Assembly: GCF_051020955.1 (NCBI RefSeq)
Contig: NC_135029.1
Span: 5,846,001 to 5,910,000 of the forward strand
DNA: 64,000 bases
Direction: 5' to 3'
From: Megalopta genalis
Taxonomy: Eukaryota; Arthropoda; Insecta; Hymenoptera; Halictidae
Below are positions 10,997 through 23,498 of this stretch, one piece after another. Within the stretch, counting starts at the first letter, position 1. The number at the start of each line of letters is the position of its first letter. The translations under genes were made by a program, and so were the position numbers. The notes below the pieces were generated by a model that did not search any database, was not told where the DNA came from, and worked only from the letters and a program-made list of their open reading frames with translations.

Positions 10997-13900
10997 ACGA
11001 CTGTCTATTTGCAATCATTCCTCTATGGTACAACCATTAACAAAAGCTGCAGCTTAATATAGAAAAGGGTACCATTCATAATGTTTGTTTTTGTTATTTA
11101 TACTCTTAATGATAAAGATCGAGACGAATTATGCAAATTGGAATGGAAATTTGTTCTAGGATTATTTTGCTCTTCAGAAATTGTTTCAATGCATTCTAAT
11201 GTTTTTTTTGTATTACGTCAGACCCAAAAGTTTTAGTCTTTTTACGTGTTGTGTGAATCAAAGACTTTCTCTTATCAAACAATTGCAAAACAGACGTGAG
11301 ATTGCGACCAGTAAAAAGCTATCCTACACGAAAGATATAAAGATATAAAAAAATTATATATATAAAGATATAAAGATATAAAACACGACTAAAATACTAG
11401 TATCCTTCTTTCATTAAAAATCTACGACATTTATTGATTACATGGTTAATTATTATTAATTACTCAACAGCGACATTTATTACTCTAATTATTGCCGACG
11501 TATATCGAGAAAGCAAATAACCACTGCCATTAAAATGATTGACTCGTAACTTCGTTTCGGGAGAAAATTTTTCATTCTATTTCCCGTTGCGCGCATCAAA
11601 CACATTGCATACGGCTACAAATTCGCATATCTCGAGCAAACAATAACGTTTGCCGGCCCTGCGAGAATTCGATGCCGAAGATCACAAGGGAAAGGATAAA
11701 ATGACTGCACGCATTTTGACGTCATTAGCCGAACGTCATTGATACGCGCCGCTGCACGGGTCCGATCGATCTTCGTATCTCTTTCCACTTTTATCTACCG
11801 GCAGAAGCGGGATGGGGGAGTATCCGCGTAGAAAAATTGCATGTAACGAATCGTGGCGCCTGTACGATCGCATTTCCGATCACGTTTCCGCGGTATTGAA
11901 TCATCCAATTAGTGTCGTCCCGGGAGCGAGAAATACACGGATGACACCAGATGGTCCCTACGTGAGAACAGGCGTGTCGATACGTATTCAAAGATAGAGA
12001 TTTCCATTGCGCCCAACAAGATGTGCATGAAAGGGACTGCCGATGAATTTTTGTTTTACTTAAATTCGATTCCCGACGAACGACACGACATGCCGCTCAC
12101 CCGGAGGGAGGAATATAAAATTTTATCGCGACGCGTCCTCGAGCGGCGCGTTTTATGATACGTCCAGGTCGATTTAATGGGCAGCGTCCAGGTTTACGGC
12201 CACTGTTGATTCGCTAATGCCTCGAAAATTCAAAGTCTATTAATTTTACGATCATATTGCAGTTCGCCGATTACTTTTATGCGCCGCCGCGTACCTTATT
12301 ACGCGCATTTAAGGATTTACACTGATTTAGCACCGTCGCACAGTGATATGAAAAGCGTTTTTGGTGGCCAAAATTAATGAAATGTATGTATCAGTGCTTG
12401 TCAACATAATATAATTAATAATACTATTAGTAACATATGCGTATGTGTATCTATACTATTAATGTGTATATTATGTGTATAATGTAATAAAATATGAATT
12501 GTGTGGAACTACAGCTACATGGTCATGATATAATAATAATGTAATAAATAAACAAATAATTATACAACTAAATTTAATATACATAATTTATACATTACTA
12601 TTTCCTTCAGTTATTTTAAATTTCACGCTGTTCACCCATGGACGAGAAAATGTTTAAAATTAGATTCAATACTTCACGTACACCAGCTAATATACATATA
12701 CAAAATCATCATTAAAACCTGTTTTCTAATATTCTATAATTGGTTTAATGTTTCTGTAAATTTTATGTGATTTTGTGCAGAAAGAACATTGTCGACTGAT
12801 TTGTTCAATCTATTGAACTTGAAACATCGTATTTTTGGTTACAAAAAGTAGTTTCCACACCACCGCGCGTTGCTTTCGAATGGCATATTTAAATCTTATG
12901 CAGGAATACGACAGATTTTTCGATGTGGAAATTAATATGTGACAGGGCATTTCGATGACTTTTTAACGATGCGCCAAGAAATAATGAGATTTCTTAGGTC
13001 CTAAATTAGAATAAGGTCACACTGAATTTAACTCTTGCAAGCTGATCGCGCTGGAAGCTTCTACATTTTATTATGCGAACTGGATTATCAGGTCACCTTA
13101 TTCGGTGTCTGAAAAGAAAATTATTCGGGTTGAAATCATGCGGTTTGCATAAATGTAATAACCAATCAGGAATCGATGTCGAGTGCGCTTGCATTTGACT
13201 GGCGATTGATGCAGGTTTTGCCAAGAGAGTGTACAGGTATCATTAAAAAAACTCGTTCCTATTTACAATTGCTTTTAATTATTCATATTTGTTCTTGCTG
13301 CGATTGATCTGCAGTTATTTTTATTCACTACAGAATAGGGACTGACATCAGTCTGTTTTCTGCAGTAGAAGTTCGATGGTACAGTATATCTTCATTCGAG
13401 GAATGATAAATCAATTCCACAACTTTATAATTTATGAGCACATACTTATAAAACTTGTAGTATAAAATTAGCATTGGTATCATTTTCGATGAAATTGAAA
13501 CTGATATTACAGTTTGACCAAAAACTGGTTAAAACGACATTTGTCTTTAAAATATCCTTCTATATATTGCAAATAAATTTTAAAAAATTTTCATGCTATT
13601 GCAGTATTTCTTCTTAAATTTAGATAAAACAATAGACAATGTAGAAAGTCATTATCATATGATTCCAACGAAAATCTTAATGGGATGTACTCGATTAATA
13701 GACGTGAATCCATATTTCTGTATTATGATGCTGCGTAACGTATGATTGAAATTACTACAACAAAATCAGCTAAATTAAATGTATCATATTTTCTTTCTCT
13801 TCGTAATTTGGAGCTGTTTCTGGCGAACGGAATGTCCAATTGGCGTAATCTAACATTTTCCACTCTTCTCTCGTTCATGTTCGTCGAGAGCGTTAAGGGT

Positions 13901-15440
13901 GGTCACGAAACTTCATTTAATGGGATTACAAGATAAATTTCGAATTCTCGGGGTCTCGAACGCCGCGTGCTTTCCAGATATCTGCAGCCTTACGCGCAAG
14001 TGGGTTAACCAGATTTTTCTGGATTAGGAAGAACACGGCCAACTTTTTCGTATGCAGTCGAGTCCTGTGACGAAACGTGGGTTCGTGCTAAGTCACGTCG
14101 GTGCACTGGCCAGAATTATGGCGAGTTTTCTGTAACAGCCACAGAAACGAAAAAAGGGGAAGCATGAATAATATACTTTCTGCCATAACACGGAAAAGTA
14201 TTATTACGGATCCCCTTGCCAAAAATCATACCGTGCTCCGTGCAGATTCGAAATGCACACCACTGAAAGCATACGTTTGGAACGCATCTCAGGCTGCAAA
14301 GAAGAACGTCGCAAGTCCCGTGTCTTCACTTCCGAGATATTATCGCTTAAAGTTGTAATCACTTCGTATTAGTAGCGTTTCAGATTGTATATTTCGACGG
14401 ATTATCTTCAAAAAGAATGTATGATTTTATAAAATTATTTTAACAAAGATTGTGAAATCTTTTAATTATATTCGTGAATTTATAGAGGATATCGTTATCG
14501 TTCTTAGCAATTATTCATGTCGAAAGTGAATCGGTTGACAAATTTTCACGCGAATGGCTTGCACGGTATTTTATGAATGCGTCGACGAATTCAAATTTTT
14601 GAATAGCATTTGGTAGGAATTTTTAACAAAATTGAGTAGATGAAATACAAGATTGTAAAAACAGGAGAATACAAGATACTGTTATATTATTTTTCATTTT
14701 TTAAAATTATTAAAAGAAGACATAAATCCTCGATTTTTCCAACCAGTGAAGACGTTCTTTTTCTGCTGAGAGACATCGATGATATAGTCAAAATATTAGC
14801 ATAACAGTGGATGCTGCTATTTCCTTTCCGTCTCTGATAATTCAAGAGTTAATTTCAATCTCACCGATTCAAAGTTACTTATTTATTAATTCAAGACTGC
14901 GTATTTTTATGCATTTATGACAAAAATGGATATGTCAAATATACAATTGCCAACACACACACTTTAGAAGAATTTAATGATACGATTTTATTCTTCGTAA
15001 CTTGTTAAAGTTAATACATGAAAAAGTAAATCAATACACATTTCTTACAATTATTGCAGATAATTTTTGGTTTGCTTAAAGACCCGCAGTCCGATGATAA
15101 CAATATGCAATGACAATCTTGTACAACTTCATAAATAGATGTCATTTACGTTCCCAGATATATTATAAAATATACAAGCAAAAATAAAGAAATGCCTAAC
15201 TCGGTTGAAATCGAGTGAAACAAAACTCGACAATTGGCATAATTAGTTTAAAAAAAGAAGTGCTTGCGCTAGCACACGGAGACCGCTTAGAGCACTTCAT
15301 CGGAACCGGAATTCGCGACTCAACGAGAGGCCTCGAATAAATAAGCCGAGCAATAAATCGGCGCCTAAAGGAAGCGGTGGCGGCTCAAAGAGGGAGCCTA
15401 GTTTCCTGTCGTATAAAATATTCGCCAATTCATTTCGGCT
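10997..15440. other. AT-rich interval, no gene seen
   Basis: Long AT-rich sequence. It has a small GATATAAA repeat near 11337-11382, an AT-rich patch of TATGTGTAT type near 12420-12550, and a slightly GC-richer patch at 11640-12180 whose two antiparallel frames (about 60 residues each) carry no recognisable domain. Nothing else can be supported. Confidence 0.5.
11335..11384. repeat. AGATATAA repeat
   Basis: Units of AGATATAA recur four times around a TATATATA core. Simple repeat. Confidence 0.75.
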
Positions 15441-15537
15441 AGCACACATAATTAAAGCGCCATGTGTGCAGGAGGTCCGTCATAAATCTCCGGGATCAGC
15501 AATAACGTCGGGGACTTGGCCGTTGCCGTCGGTGGCG

Positions 15538-15603
15538 CGGATGATGGTGATGGTGATGACGATGGTGGTAGTGATGGCGGCAGCAATGAAGGTGGTGGTG
15601 CGG
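15538..15603. repeat. GAT/GGT trinucleotide-rich repeat
   Basis: An imperfect run of GAT, GGT, GAC and GGC triplets. It is low complexity on both strands. Confidence 0.75.
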
Positions 15604-15888
15604 GGTGCCTACAATTCGTCGGCTGGTCCGGTGAAGAACGGTTTGGCATCAAGTCGCGAGAAATTATGTGAATGTTCTCGCCCTGCGCCGAGACGGGAAT
15701 AGGGAACGGAGGGTATTCTCGCACCAGAGTCGGGGACCGGGGACCTACAGCCAAGGTTGAGGTGCCTAGACTTGGCTGGTCTCTGCACTTTGCACGCCGT
15801 ACGTATTCAAACCGATTTGCGAGGATTCGCCCGACAAAAAGTCACGAGAGGAGGATCTGGGATTTACATTGGTAATGCGTACGCTACG

Positions 15889-15890
15889 AA

Positions 15891-15922
<32 letters not shown>
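15889..15922. repeat. GA microsatellite
   Basis: (GA)n with two AAA interruptions. Confidence 0.9.
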
Positions 15923-16378
15923 CAACAGTCGGAGGGAGAGGCTAGTGGGAGTAACTCTCGTGGAATAACTAAAATGCCAGTGGCATTCGGATTGGTTCGC
16001 GTTTCAGATTGATTCCGTTGCCTTTTCTATGCTATTTCATCAAATTCCATTCTTGACTAATCCTTGGTTATTGACTTGTTCTATTGCTTTTTATTTTCAA
16101 TGAGTGGTGTTATAATTAGTTTGTTGTTGCTGTTAAAGGAGATGTGTTTTCCTCTATCATGAATCCAACAAATGTGATAGTAGAATTAGGAAAATGGAGC
16201 GTAGTTCGAAGAAAGAATAAAGAAGACGTGAATGAGAAAGAACGTATAGGGAGAATGTGATTGGGTGAAGAAGATAATCAAATGCGAATTACTGATTTGT
16301 TAAACTGCGTCAACGGATGACGTTATAGGCTATACACGTGCAGTAATTTTTATAAGATATCTTTCGTATAAACAAGAG

Positions 16379-16406
16379 TTTAGGGACGTGTTGCTACGTC
16401 CCTAAA
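16379..16406. repeat. Small perfect hairpin
   Basis: Arms TTTAGGGACGT and ACGTCCCTAAA flank a 6-base loop. Function unknown; in eukaryotic non-coding DNA this may mean nothing. Confidence 0.6.
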
Positions 16407-18025
16407 AAGTTGGACTCGACACTAAATCTACCGTGACGGTAAAAATAAACGATTCCATATTTTTTACTCTTAAATTACTGAAACCACGAACATTCCAAAC
16501 CATGAACAGATAGAAAATGATTGAACGAATTTCTCAGCTCAAACATACATTGTACTAAAAAGAACGAAAAAAGTCTAAATAAATTCAGCCTTGCCTTTCT
16601 TACAAAGTAACACAGATTAGTCACTTTTAACGTTCGGTCGATTTAGTGTTAATATATAATTAATTTTCTCTTAAGTAATGCTATCGTTACACTGCAGATT
16701 TTATGCATTCATGATAAAAATCAAGAATTTAACGACTTGATAATATTATTTAGGACATATTCAAATTTTCGAAAATGTCAAAACATATCTTTGCAATTCT
16801 TGTACCTTGCAATCGATGCACAAAATTATTACTTTGCATAAACATCCGGAATCTAGCTATCACGTGAATCTTGTAATCACTAATTTTCCTGGATTGACGT
16901 ATTGGCGTATGTATGCTTTCTATCGAACATATAAATTTAATAAATGTCTGCAGAGAGTTCGTAGACGTGGAAGGCGAATGCATTGTCATTAAGGTTGTCG
17001 TACGTCGAATGACCACAGGTCGGACACACAGGATGTTCCCAATTGGTATCTTAGAGTCATGATTATACAGCAACATCGCGCTCATTTATCATTCCGGCTA
17101 TGGTCCGTGGCAGGCAACGCGATCTGTCTCTTCGCGGTAAGATAGCCAAACCCTTATGCGAAGGGGTTGGCCGAAGCGTAGCCGCATCTGGACTGCCTCC
17201 AAGAGACCAAGACACCCCAGAATCTCCTGGCTCGGTCCAGATCCCCTTGACTTCATAAATTCCACACGGTCCCCACCTTAAGCCAGAACCACGTAACTGT
17301 TTCTAACCAATTATTATAAATAAAATGTGGCCAGCCGTAATGACAAACGGCAGGAGCGGGGCCGTCGCATGGTATACCGAGTTTCTCGCCAGTGGGCTCC
17401 GAGCCATCTCCCCCACCAAGTCTTCGAAAGATTACGTTGGTCTTCTCTTTCTCCACTATTTCATCCTGCGGGACGACCGATGGACTTTTCATATGAAATC
17501 TATGAGTTCGAAAGTCCAAGTTTGCACATTCCGGGACGTATAGTGGACATAATTTGATTCGAGTTAATTTTAAATGCGACTCCGAACGGGGTCCAATCGT
17601 TCCGCGTTGCAATGGCAATTGCCTCGGAATTCACCGAATTATTTACGTGGTGAAATCCACCGTGACATCAGAAACCATTCGGAGGCTAAATTGTCGGGAA
17701 ATTGCTGATGTTTAAAGTGTGGCGATTTTTTAACGAGAGAATTTTGGCGTAACTATTCTGGCCACGAACAAAAAGTGTCTAAGTTAATTGTAAGACGTGT
17801 TAGTTAGATGATTAATAATGTAATAATTTAGAAATAATACATATTCATACAATATTTTCACAATTTCGTATTTGATCATTTCGGTTATGAAACCATAAAA
17901 TTCGCAGTTTAGTAATGATTTTAGTAAGTTGTACAGCGATAAACTTGTACTCGCTTTAAAGCATAAAGCATCTAATTTTGTCATCCACCATTCATATTTC
18001 TGTGTTTTTGAATGATGTGGCAGGT

Positions 18026-18075
18026 GGAAAATATATTTAGAAATATATTTGGAAATATATATGGAAATATATTTC
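18026..18075. repeat. Short tandem repeat GGAAATATATTTA-like
   Basis: About four imperfect units of 13 bp (GGAAAATATATTTA, GAAATATATTTG and similar). Confidence 0.7.
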
Positions 18076-20979
18076 TTCTTAAAAATACTAGACACTGCAA
18101 CATTTCTGAAATCATTTATAGATTTACTTTATAATTTATACCACGAATTAGAAACAAGGAATTTTATATGTCTTTTTTTAACATTTTAATGAGACTTGAG
18201 CAAACGAATGTACTGCCAATATTACAACAAAAATTCTGCAAATAAAAGACTCCTTTTAATGAAGCAAAATTAGGTCAGCCAACAACGTCGATATCGAAGG
18301 AGTGAAAAGCTCCGATCGAAAAAAAAAGATTTGTATAATTAAAAACTCGAGAAATATTTCAACAAATGAATTTAAAAATCGATTGATGCAAGGACGCTCT
18401 ATTGAAAACGATGGCGAGTACGTTAATAATTAATATCGAATATAACTATTGTTATTATTAAATTAACGTTTCCATAAAGTATCGGACGAGCCAAATATTC
18501 GATTTGAAAGCATCGGCTTGTACATTTTGCGAGCCGCGTCGTAACAGATTGATTCCAGGATAAAAATGGCGCGTGACAGATGAAGAGGGCGCGAAGTTGT
18601 TGGCAAGCAGCTAATACTAAATAAGTCTACGCCGCTTTGTATCGCGATTAAAGCTACATTACACTTGTCAAGACGCTCATGGTTGTTTACAGCCAAAAAG
18701 CAGATGTCTCGTTCTGGCAAAGTTTGCTGGCACTCGACACTGATACAAGTATCCCTTTATCGGTCGTTAAACGATCCGGAACTTACGTACTTTGATTTCC
18801 GCTCGAGGGAAATCAGTGAAAGTTCGCGTCGAAAACAATGATGCCTGGCGGAGCAGCCGGAGATTAATAAATTAGCATAACCATTACCATCCGAACACTT
18901 GAGTATCTGCTCGTTACACGCCGAATAAATTATTCGGGTACCTGCTGCGTTCTGGTTATGACAAGGGGAGCAGGTAAGTGTCGTCGTTTTTTTTAACGAT
19001 GACAACAATAAATGGGACACCGCTGTATTACTATGGAAATGTTTAGCAATTTGCGAAAAAATTTTCTTCGCAGTTTTTCACTCTAATGGCCACTACGTTT
19101 TCCTTAAAGAGAAAATTACACGAATCGCATCCTGCGAATTAAGACATTCTTTGCCATCTTTTCGACGACCAAGAAAATCACGCACGGTGAAACAAACTTA
19201 GTTTACGCGTTAAAATATCGAGGAACTATTTAATTAATCTGAAAAATATAATAATTATATTACAAGCTTAGGTTTAGAAGAGACGATAGGTTTTCGAAAG
19301 AATATTTCATGAGAATAAAAGACATATCAGAGATAAATTGAAAAAAAGCTAAATGTAATAGCATTTCACGTCGATATACAAATTTTCAAATTGTTATGCA
19401 TTTGTGAAGAAACTTCAGACGCGTGTAATTGGCTTAATAGAATTTAAACGTCGAAGTTTTCTCCTTTTTTCTTCTATTCCTCTGCCCAATTTGTGAATCA
19501 TAAAATGGATACAGAGTTACGGCACCATAAAACTACCTCTGTAGAACAATCGTAAAACTGGTGGCACATTTTTCCATTCTCTCCTATTATGAGTCTAACA
19601 TATCCTATTTCATGTTTTAAAAGCTTATAAAAAACGTCTGCGTGCTATATGAGGCCTGTTAGCGGAAACGGAATAGCTCAATATTTCCGTTTCACGCGGA
19701 GGAAAACCTGAAGAGTTATCGTTCATGCTAAATACATTAGTTCCTAAAATTATTTCCACTCTCTCTTAAATTATTTTATCTCTCTTTAAATTTACGTATA
19801 AATGTTGGATGTAATCTTTCACATTGTGATCGTGTGATTTTTAGAAAGCAAATAAATTGTGCTTAATAAAATATCGGACTACAACTTTTATGGTGATAAC
19901 AAATGTTACTGCAGTTATCTTCATACTTTTTTTAAATATGAGAATTTCTCGACATATTCGTGGTATAAACATCGCAGACTTTCAACTCCAAAATACTAAT
20001 ATTAATAATGCGAATTCTTATGCGAAGTAAAAATTGTCTGCGCTAGTACAAAACACAGAACTTTTATAAATAATGCGAAAATATTGTAGATAATGTAGAA
20101 GCGTTTTCAAATTCTTTAAACAATTTTATTGGTTTGCGTTTGATCCTTTAAAAACAGGTCCATTTTGGTTTCTTTTTCAACAATGAGACTATGTCTAAAC
20201 ATTCACAGTGAGATCACCGCAGACTTTCCACTCGAAAAATCTTCTGTTAGAAATGTTTTCCAAGATTATTATTAATTGCAAGGTTTCAGCGGCGAGCGAC
20301 TAAAGCGGATCACTCTGGATATAAAGACGTTAAAATTCCAGGGAGGCAAACATCCTTTTCACGAGCGTGCTCACATAGAATCGGCTCGACATACCGTGTA
20401 CTCATCGTGCTCGGCGTACAAACGTCTTATCCCATGGCACGCTATCCGCTTCGCAGCAATTTCCTCTATGAAGTTTCGCAAAGATGGGAATACCTCAGTC
20501 GAAGATGAACCGAAATGTTTGTGTAACAAATCAAAAGTCGTCGAGCCTGTCCCGCCGTAGACTGCCGTGTATATACAAACTAAGAGTAGTCTTAACTCTT
20601 AAGATTGGCGTCGTCGATCTGCAAACCTATTCGTTCACGTCGGCCGTTCGCCCTCGTATCGCGACGAACCCACGGCGAGGAAATTGGATTTTCTTAATAT
20701 TGCACGCCTGTGTAATTTATGTCGAAGATAGCTCCGCTGCACGTGATGCATCGAATTTTCCTAAGAACCTAGTAAGCCTAGTCTATGATATATCTTGCAA
20801 ATAAGAAGATCTATTACCCAGAAGAATCTCACACCATGCACGATTCGGTAATACGAATGAGACACTGTGGACCGGGATCCCTTCGACGAGAACACTTTTA
20901 AATTCTTGAAAATGGTAATATCTCAAAGGTAGAACGATGCAACATAGAATAAAATTCGTGCGTTTTACTGCAGAATGAT

Positions 20980-21225
20980 TTAATCTTTTGCACTCGAGTG
21001 ACAACTCTGAGGCTCCACTAAGAATTCATACACCAATTTACGAAATAATTTTAACGTCATCAAACTGGTTTATATTTCAAAAATTGTTAAATGTGCAAAT
21101 TTGATACAACCTAATAGGCTCAAAATTTCCTACAAATAAAATACAATAAATCATATTAAATGGAAATTCTATAGAACAGTTATCTTGGATTTAAAGTTAA
21201 AATGGCTTCGAGTGTAAAGGATTAA
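20980..21225. mobile_element. TTAA-flanked MITE (about 246 bp)
   Basis: Both ends carry TTAA (20980-20983 and 21222-21225). The ends are inverted repeats: TCTTTTGCACTCGA on the left and, on the complementary strand at the right, TCCTTTACACTCGA. The interior is AT-rich with no coding potential. A 5-prime part of the same family recurs near 52561-52645 (CACTCGAGTGACGATTCTAAGAC). A TTAA target duplication is characteristic of piggyBac-type transposition, so mobilisation by such an element is the natural inference; no transposase is present in the window. Confidence 0.65.
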
Positions 21226-22916
21226 CACAGTAACTAGATCGAAACGATTCGTTTTAGATTTTGTGTTTTAAAATGTTACAAAAAGGTCATTGTGATTACA
21301 CCGAACCCGTATTTAAATTGTTAATTATTAATTAGATTTTTGCAATGTAAGTTTAGATCGGGAATAAAAAGAAATTAAATGTTTTACAATGTCTGAAAAA
21401 ATAAATAGGCCAATGTTGAGCCCGAGGAACGTATGGTAATTGCAGACGTTAAAATGCATTTGTGTGAATTCATTCGATAAATTGGGTCGTTTATATTCAT
21501 TCTACAGTAAAAGTCAATTGAAATCCCAATAATTGCATTCTCCCAATTTATACAATAAAGTTAAACCCAGTCTCTTTACCAGTTGGGTAGGATTTGTTAA
21601 TCAATTATAACGTCACTTTTATACATTTTCGATACTTTAATAGCAATTTATGTTGACTTCTGAAATCTTCACTACGCTCTTAACGTTTAACAGTACGTTA
21701 TTATAATGTTACACATTTTATTATTTTACATGACTCTGTTTGACAGGAATCAATTGATCGCAGAATGTGATATGAAACCTGTGCAATGATTAAATTGAAT
21801 TATTTGTACAATTTTGGTTGTTCACTTTGTTATGATGTTTAAGGACCAGGATTATAAGTTTAACAATTAACAATCGCTATTTTCATTAATATCTCTCTAT
21901 AGAAGTTATTTGCGGCAGAGAATAAATTTTTTCAATTTGGAATTCGAATTTCAAGAGTTACCTTGTTACTGTAGATTTTCGGCAAACGCGCGTTTCAGGC
22001 TGTACCCTCAATAGGCTTTGATATATCACAAACCTCAAGACGCGTTGCAGCAATTAGCGGGTCCGTTAGACACGTAACCCCTTGGGCCTGGTCCCTTTGT
22101 GACCATCCACGTAACAGGGTTTTCTGCACCGAGCCATCCCGTAGTGCAATTCAGTTCCACGTACGATACGGTTGTCGGTAGTCGCAACTCCGAAAAATGA
22201 CTGCCCACAACGGACGCTTCGACAAATAATTCGGTCACTCTGCCGCTCTACCTTCGGACGACAATATTTACCGAATCATGTGTGGTTGTGCTGCAGATTC
22301 ACCAAAATAGCTGACTATAAATCCGAATACGGTTGAGAATAAATACAAACACAACGGATAATGAATAGAAAACGAAGTTGGCAACAAATAAAAACACACT
22401 TGAAAACAAATAATTATTACTTTTGCCACGTTTATTCGAGAATTATTGCAGTCCTTCATGATTATAATGTAATAAAGTATCTGCGTCACATCATTATAGT
22501 TTATGTTCACTATATATGAATAGAATTTTAACTTTCAACATTTCGGGCTTAAATGATCGACATTGCTTCCTAAAATAGATTTTTGAAATATATCATTGCT
22601 TGTTACTATGTTTTATATTGAATCTACATTCTTTCAAAAAAGAAATGGCTACTGTTAATGCTATCATTATCAGGATAATTGAATTATGTCTAAGCATGTT
22701 TTCATTCTACATGAGTTTTATTTCCTACCGCAATAGTTCCTTTGATATTTTTATATAGTCCCCAATGAAAATAACTTGTAGAAAAATTTTACATTTTATC
22801 TTTACTTTTCTGTCATAGCATCGAATTTAAATATAGAAAACTGAGGCTGCATTTATTAAGCTCCGTAGGATGATACCAAGAAATGTAACATATACTCTGA
22901 TCCTATCGTGGTAATG
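21226..22916. other. AT-rich interval, no gene confirmed
   Basis: Mostly AT-rich. A GC-richer block at 22030-22260 is open on the minus strand for 67 residues and is discussed as a weak exon candidate. Nothing else stands out. Confidence 0.45.
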
Positions 22917-22982
22917 TATTGGGTTGGCAACTAAGTAATTGCCGATTTCAGTTATAGTTGTCTCTCACTCCCATTTTTATGA

Positions 22983-23051
22983 TATCCGTAAATGTTATAT
23001 TATAAAATTATTATTATTATTATGTCATTTTTTATTATCCGTGAATGTTAT
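22983..23051. repeat. Direct repeat flanking the mariner deletion junction
   Basis: TATCCGTAAATGTTAT at 22983-22998 and TATCCGTGAATGTTAT at 23036-23051 differ at one base. The right copy lies exactly where recognisable transposase sequence begins (23046). The space between them is AT-rich filler. Confidence 0.75.
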
Positions 23052-23426
23052 CAACTGGACAAATTGAATGCAGTGGTCAAGAAAAAGCGACCAGAATTGG
23101 TCGATCGTAAAGGTGACATTTTCCACCAGGACAATGCTAGGCCGCACACGTCTTTGTCCACTCGGCAAAAATTGATGGATATTGCTTGGGAATTGATGTT
23201 ACACCCACCATATAGGCCTGATCTCGCGCCATCGGATCACCACTTATTTCGATCCCTGGACAACTCCCTTCGTGGTAAAACTTTTAATGATGATGACGCT
23301 GTAAAATCTCACTTAACTCAGTTTTTGGCCGAAAAGGATCAGACTTTCTACGAGCGTGGAATTTTCAAGTTGTCAGAGAGATGGCAAAAGGTCGTCGAAC
23401 AAAATGGAAAATACATTACAGATTAA
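23046..23426 (+). pseudogene. Mariner transposase, C-terminal fragment
   Basis: The open frame runs from an ATG at 22992 to a TAA at 23424-23426 (144 residues). Only the part from the Cys codon at 23046 onward looks like transposase. It has the second catalytic Asp in HQDNARPH (residue 47 of the open frame) and the third in PDLAPSD (residue 82). There are 34 residues between them, the DD34D spacing that defines mariner. The final region (RWQKVVEQNGKYI) is the usual mariner C-terminus. The N-terminal helix-turn-helix DNA-binding region and the first catalytic Asp are missing, so no active enzyme can be made. The 18 residues before 23046 come from AT-rich filler. Confidence 0.93.
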
Positions 23427-23498
23427 ACTTCGTTCCAAGTAAAAAAAATTTTTTATTTCATTGAACAAATCGGCAATTACTTAGTTGCCAACCCAATA

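Larger units (their letters stand above)
15450..15950. other. GC-rich patch with GRT and GA simple repeats
   Basis: From 15538 to 15603 the plus strand is dominated by GAT and GGT triplets (GATGATGGTGATGGTGATGA and similar). From 15889 to 15922 it is a GA microsatellite. Opposing frames of 67-100 residues are open over the triplets; the minus-strand one is Pro/Ser-rich because of the repeat. I do not regard any of them as genes. Confidence 0.5.
15951..20979. other. Mostly AT-rich interval, no gene seen
   Basis: The interval includes a moderately GC-rich block (17030-17640) and another (20280-20760) with short open frames on both strands, none recognisable. Minor structures are a perfect 11-bp-arm hairpin at 16379-16406, a TGGAAATATATTT-type repeat at 18026-18075, and a likely copy of a dispersed motif near 16690-16720 (minus orientation). 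Confidence 0.5.
22917..23498 (+). mobile_element. Internally deleted mariner element (TA-flanked)
   Basis: The left TIR at 22919-22948 (TTGGGTTGGCAACTAAG... to ...GCCGATTT) and the right TIR at 23467-23496 are perfect 30-bp reverse complements. Each is flanked by TA (22917-22918 and 23497-23498), the mariner target duplication. The element is only 578 bp between the TAs, whereas full mariners are about 1.3 kb, so the 5-prime two thirds of the transposase gene is gone. The remaining 3-prime part is intact in frame. Perfect TIRs and an unbroken frame suggest a fairly young deletion derivative that could still be a substrate for a transposase made elsewhere. Confidence 0.95.

Noticed and set aside
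15452..15754. Pro/Ser-rich 100-residue minus frame
   Set aside because: It is the translation of a GAT/GGT triplet repeat.
17030..17250. GC-richer block with several short palindromic words, considered as an RNA gene
   Set aside because: It does not fit a tRNA or any structured RNA I can recognise.
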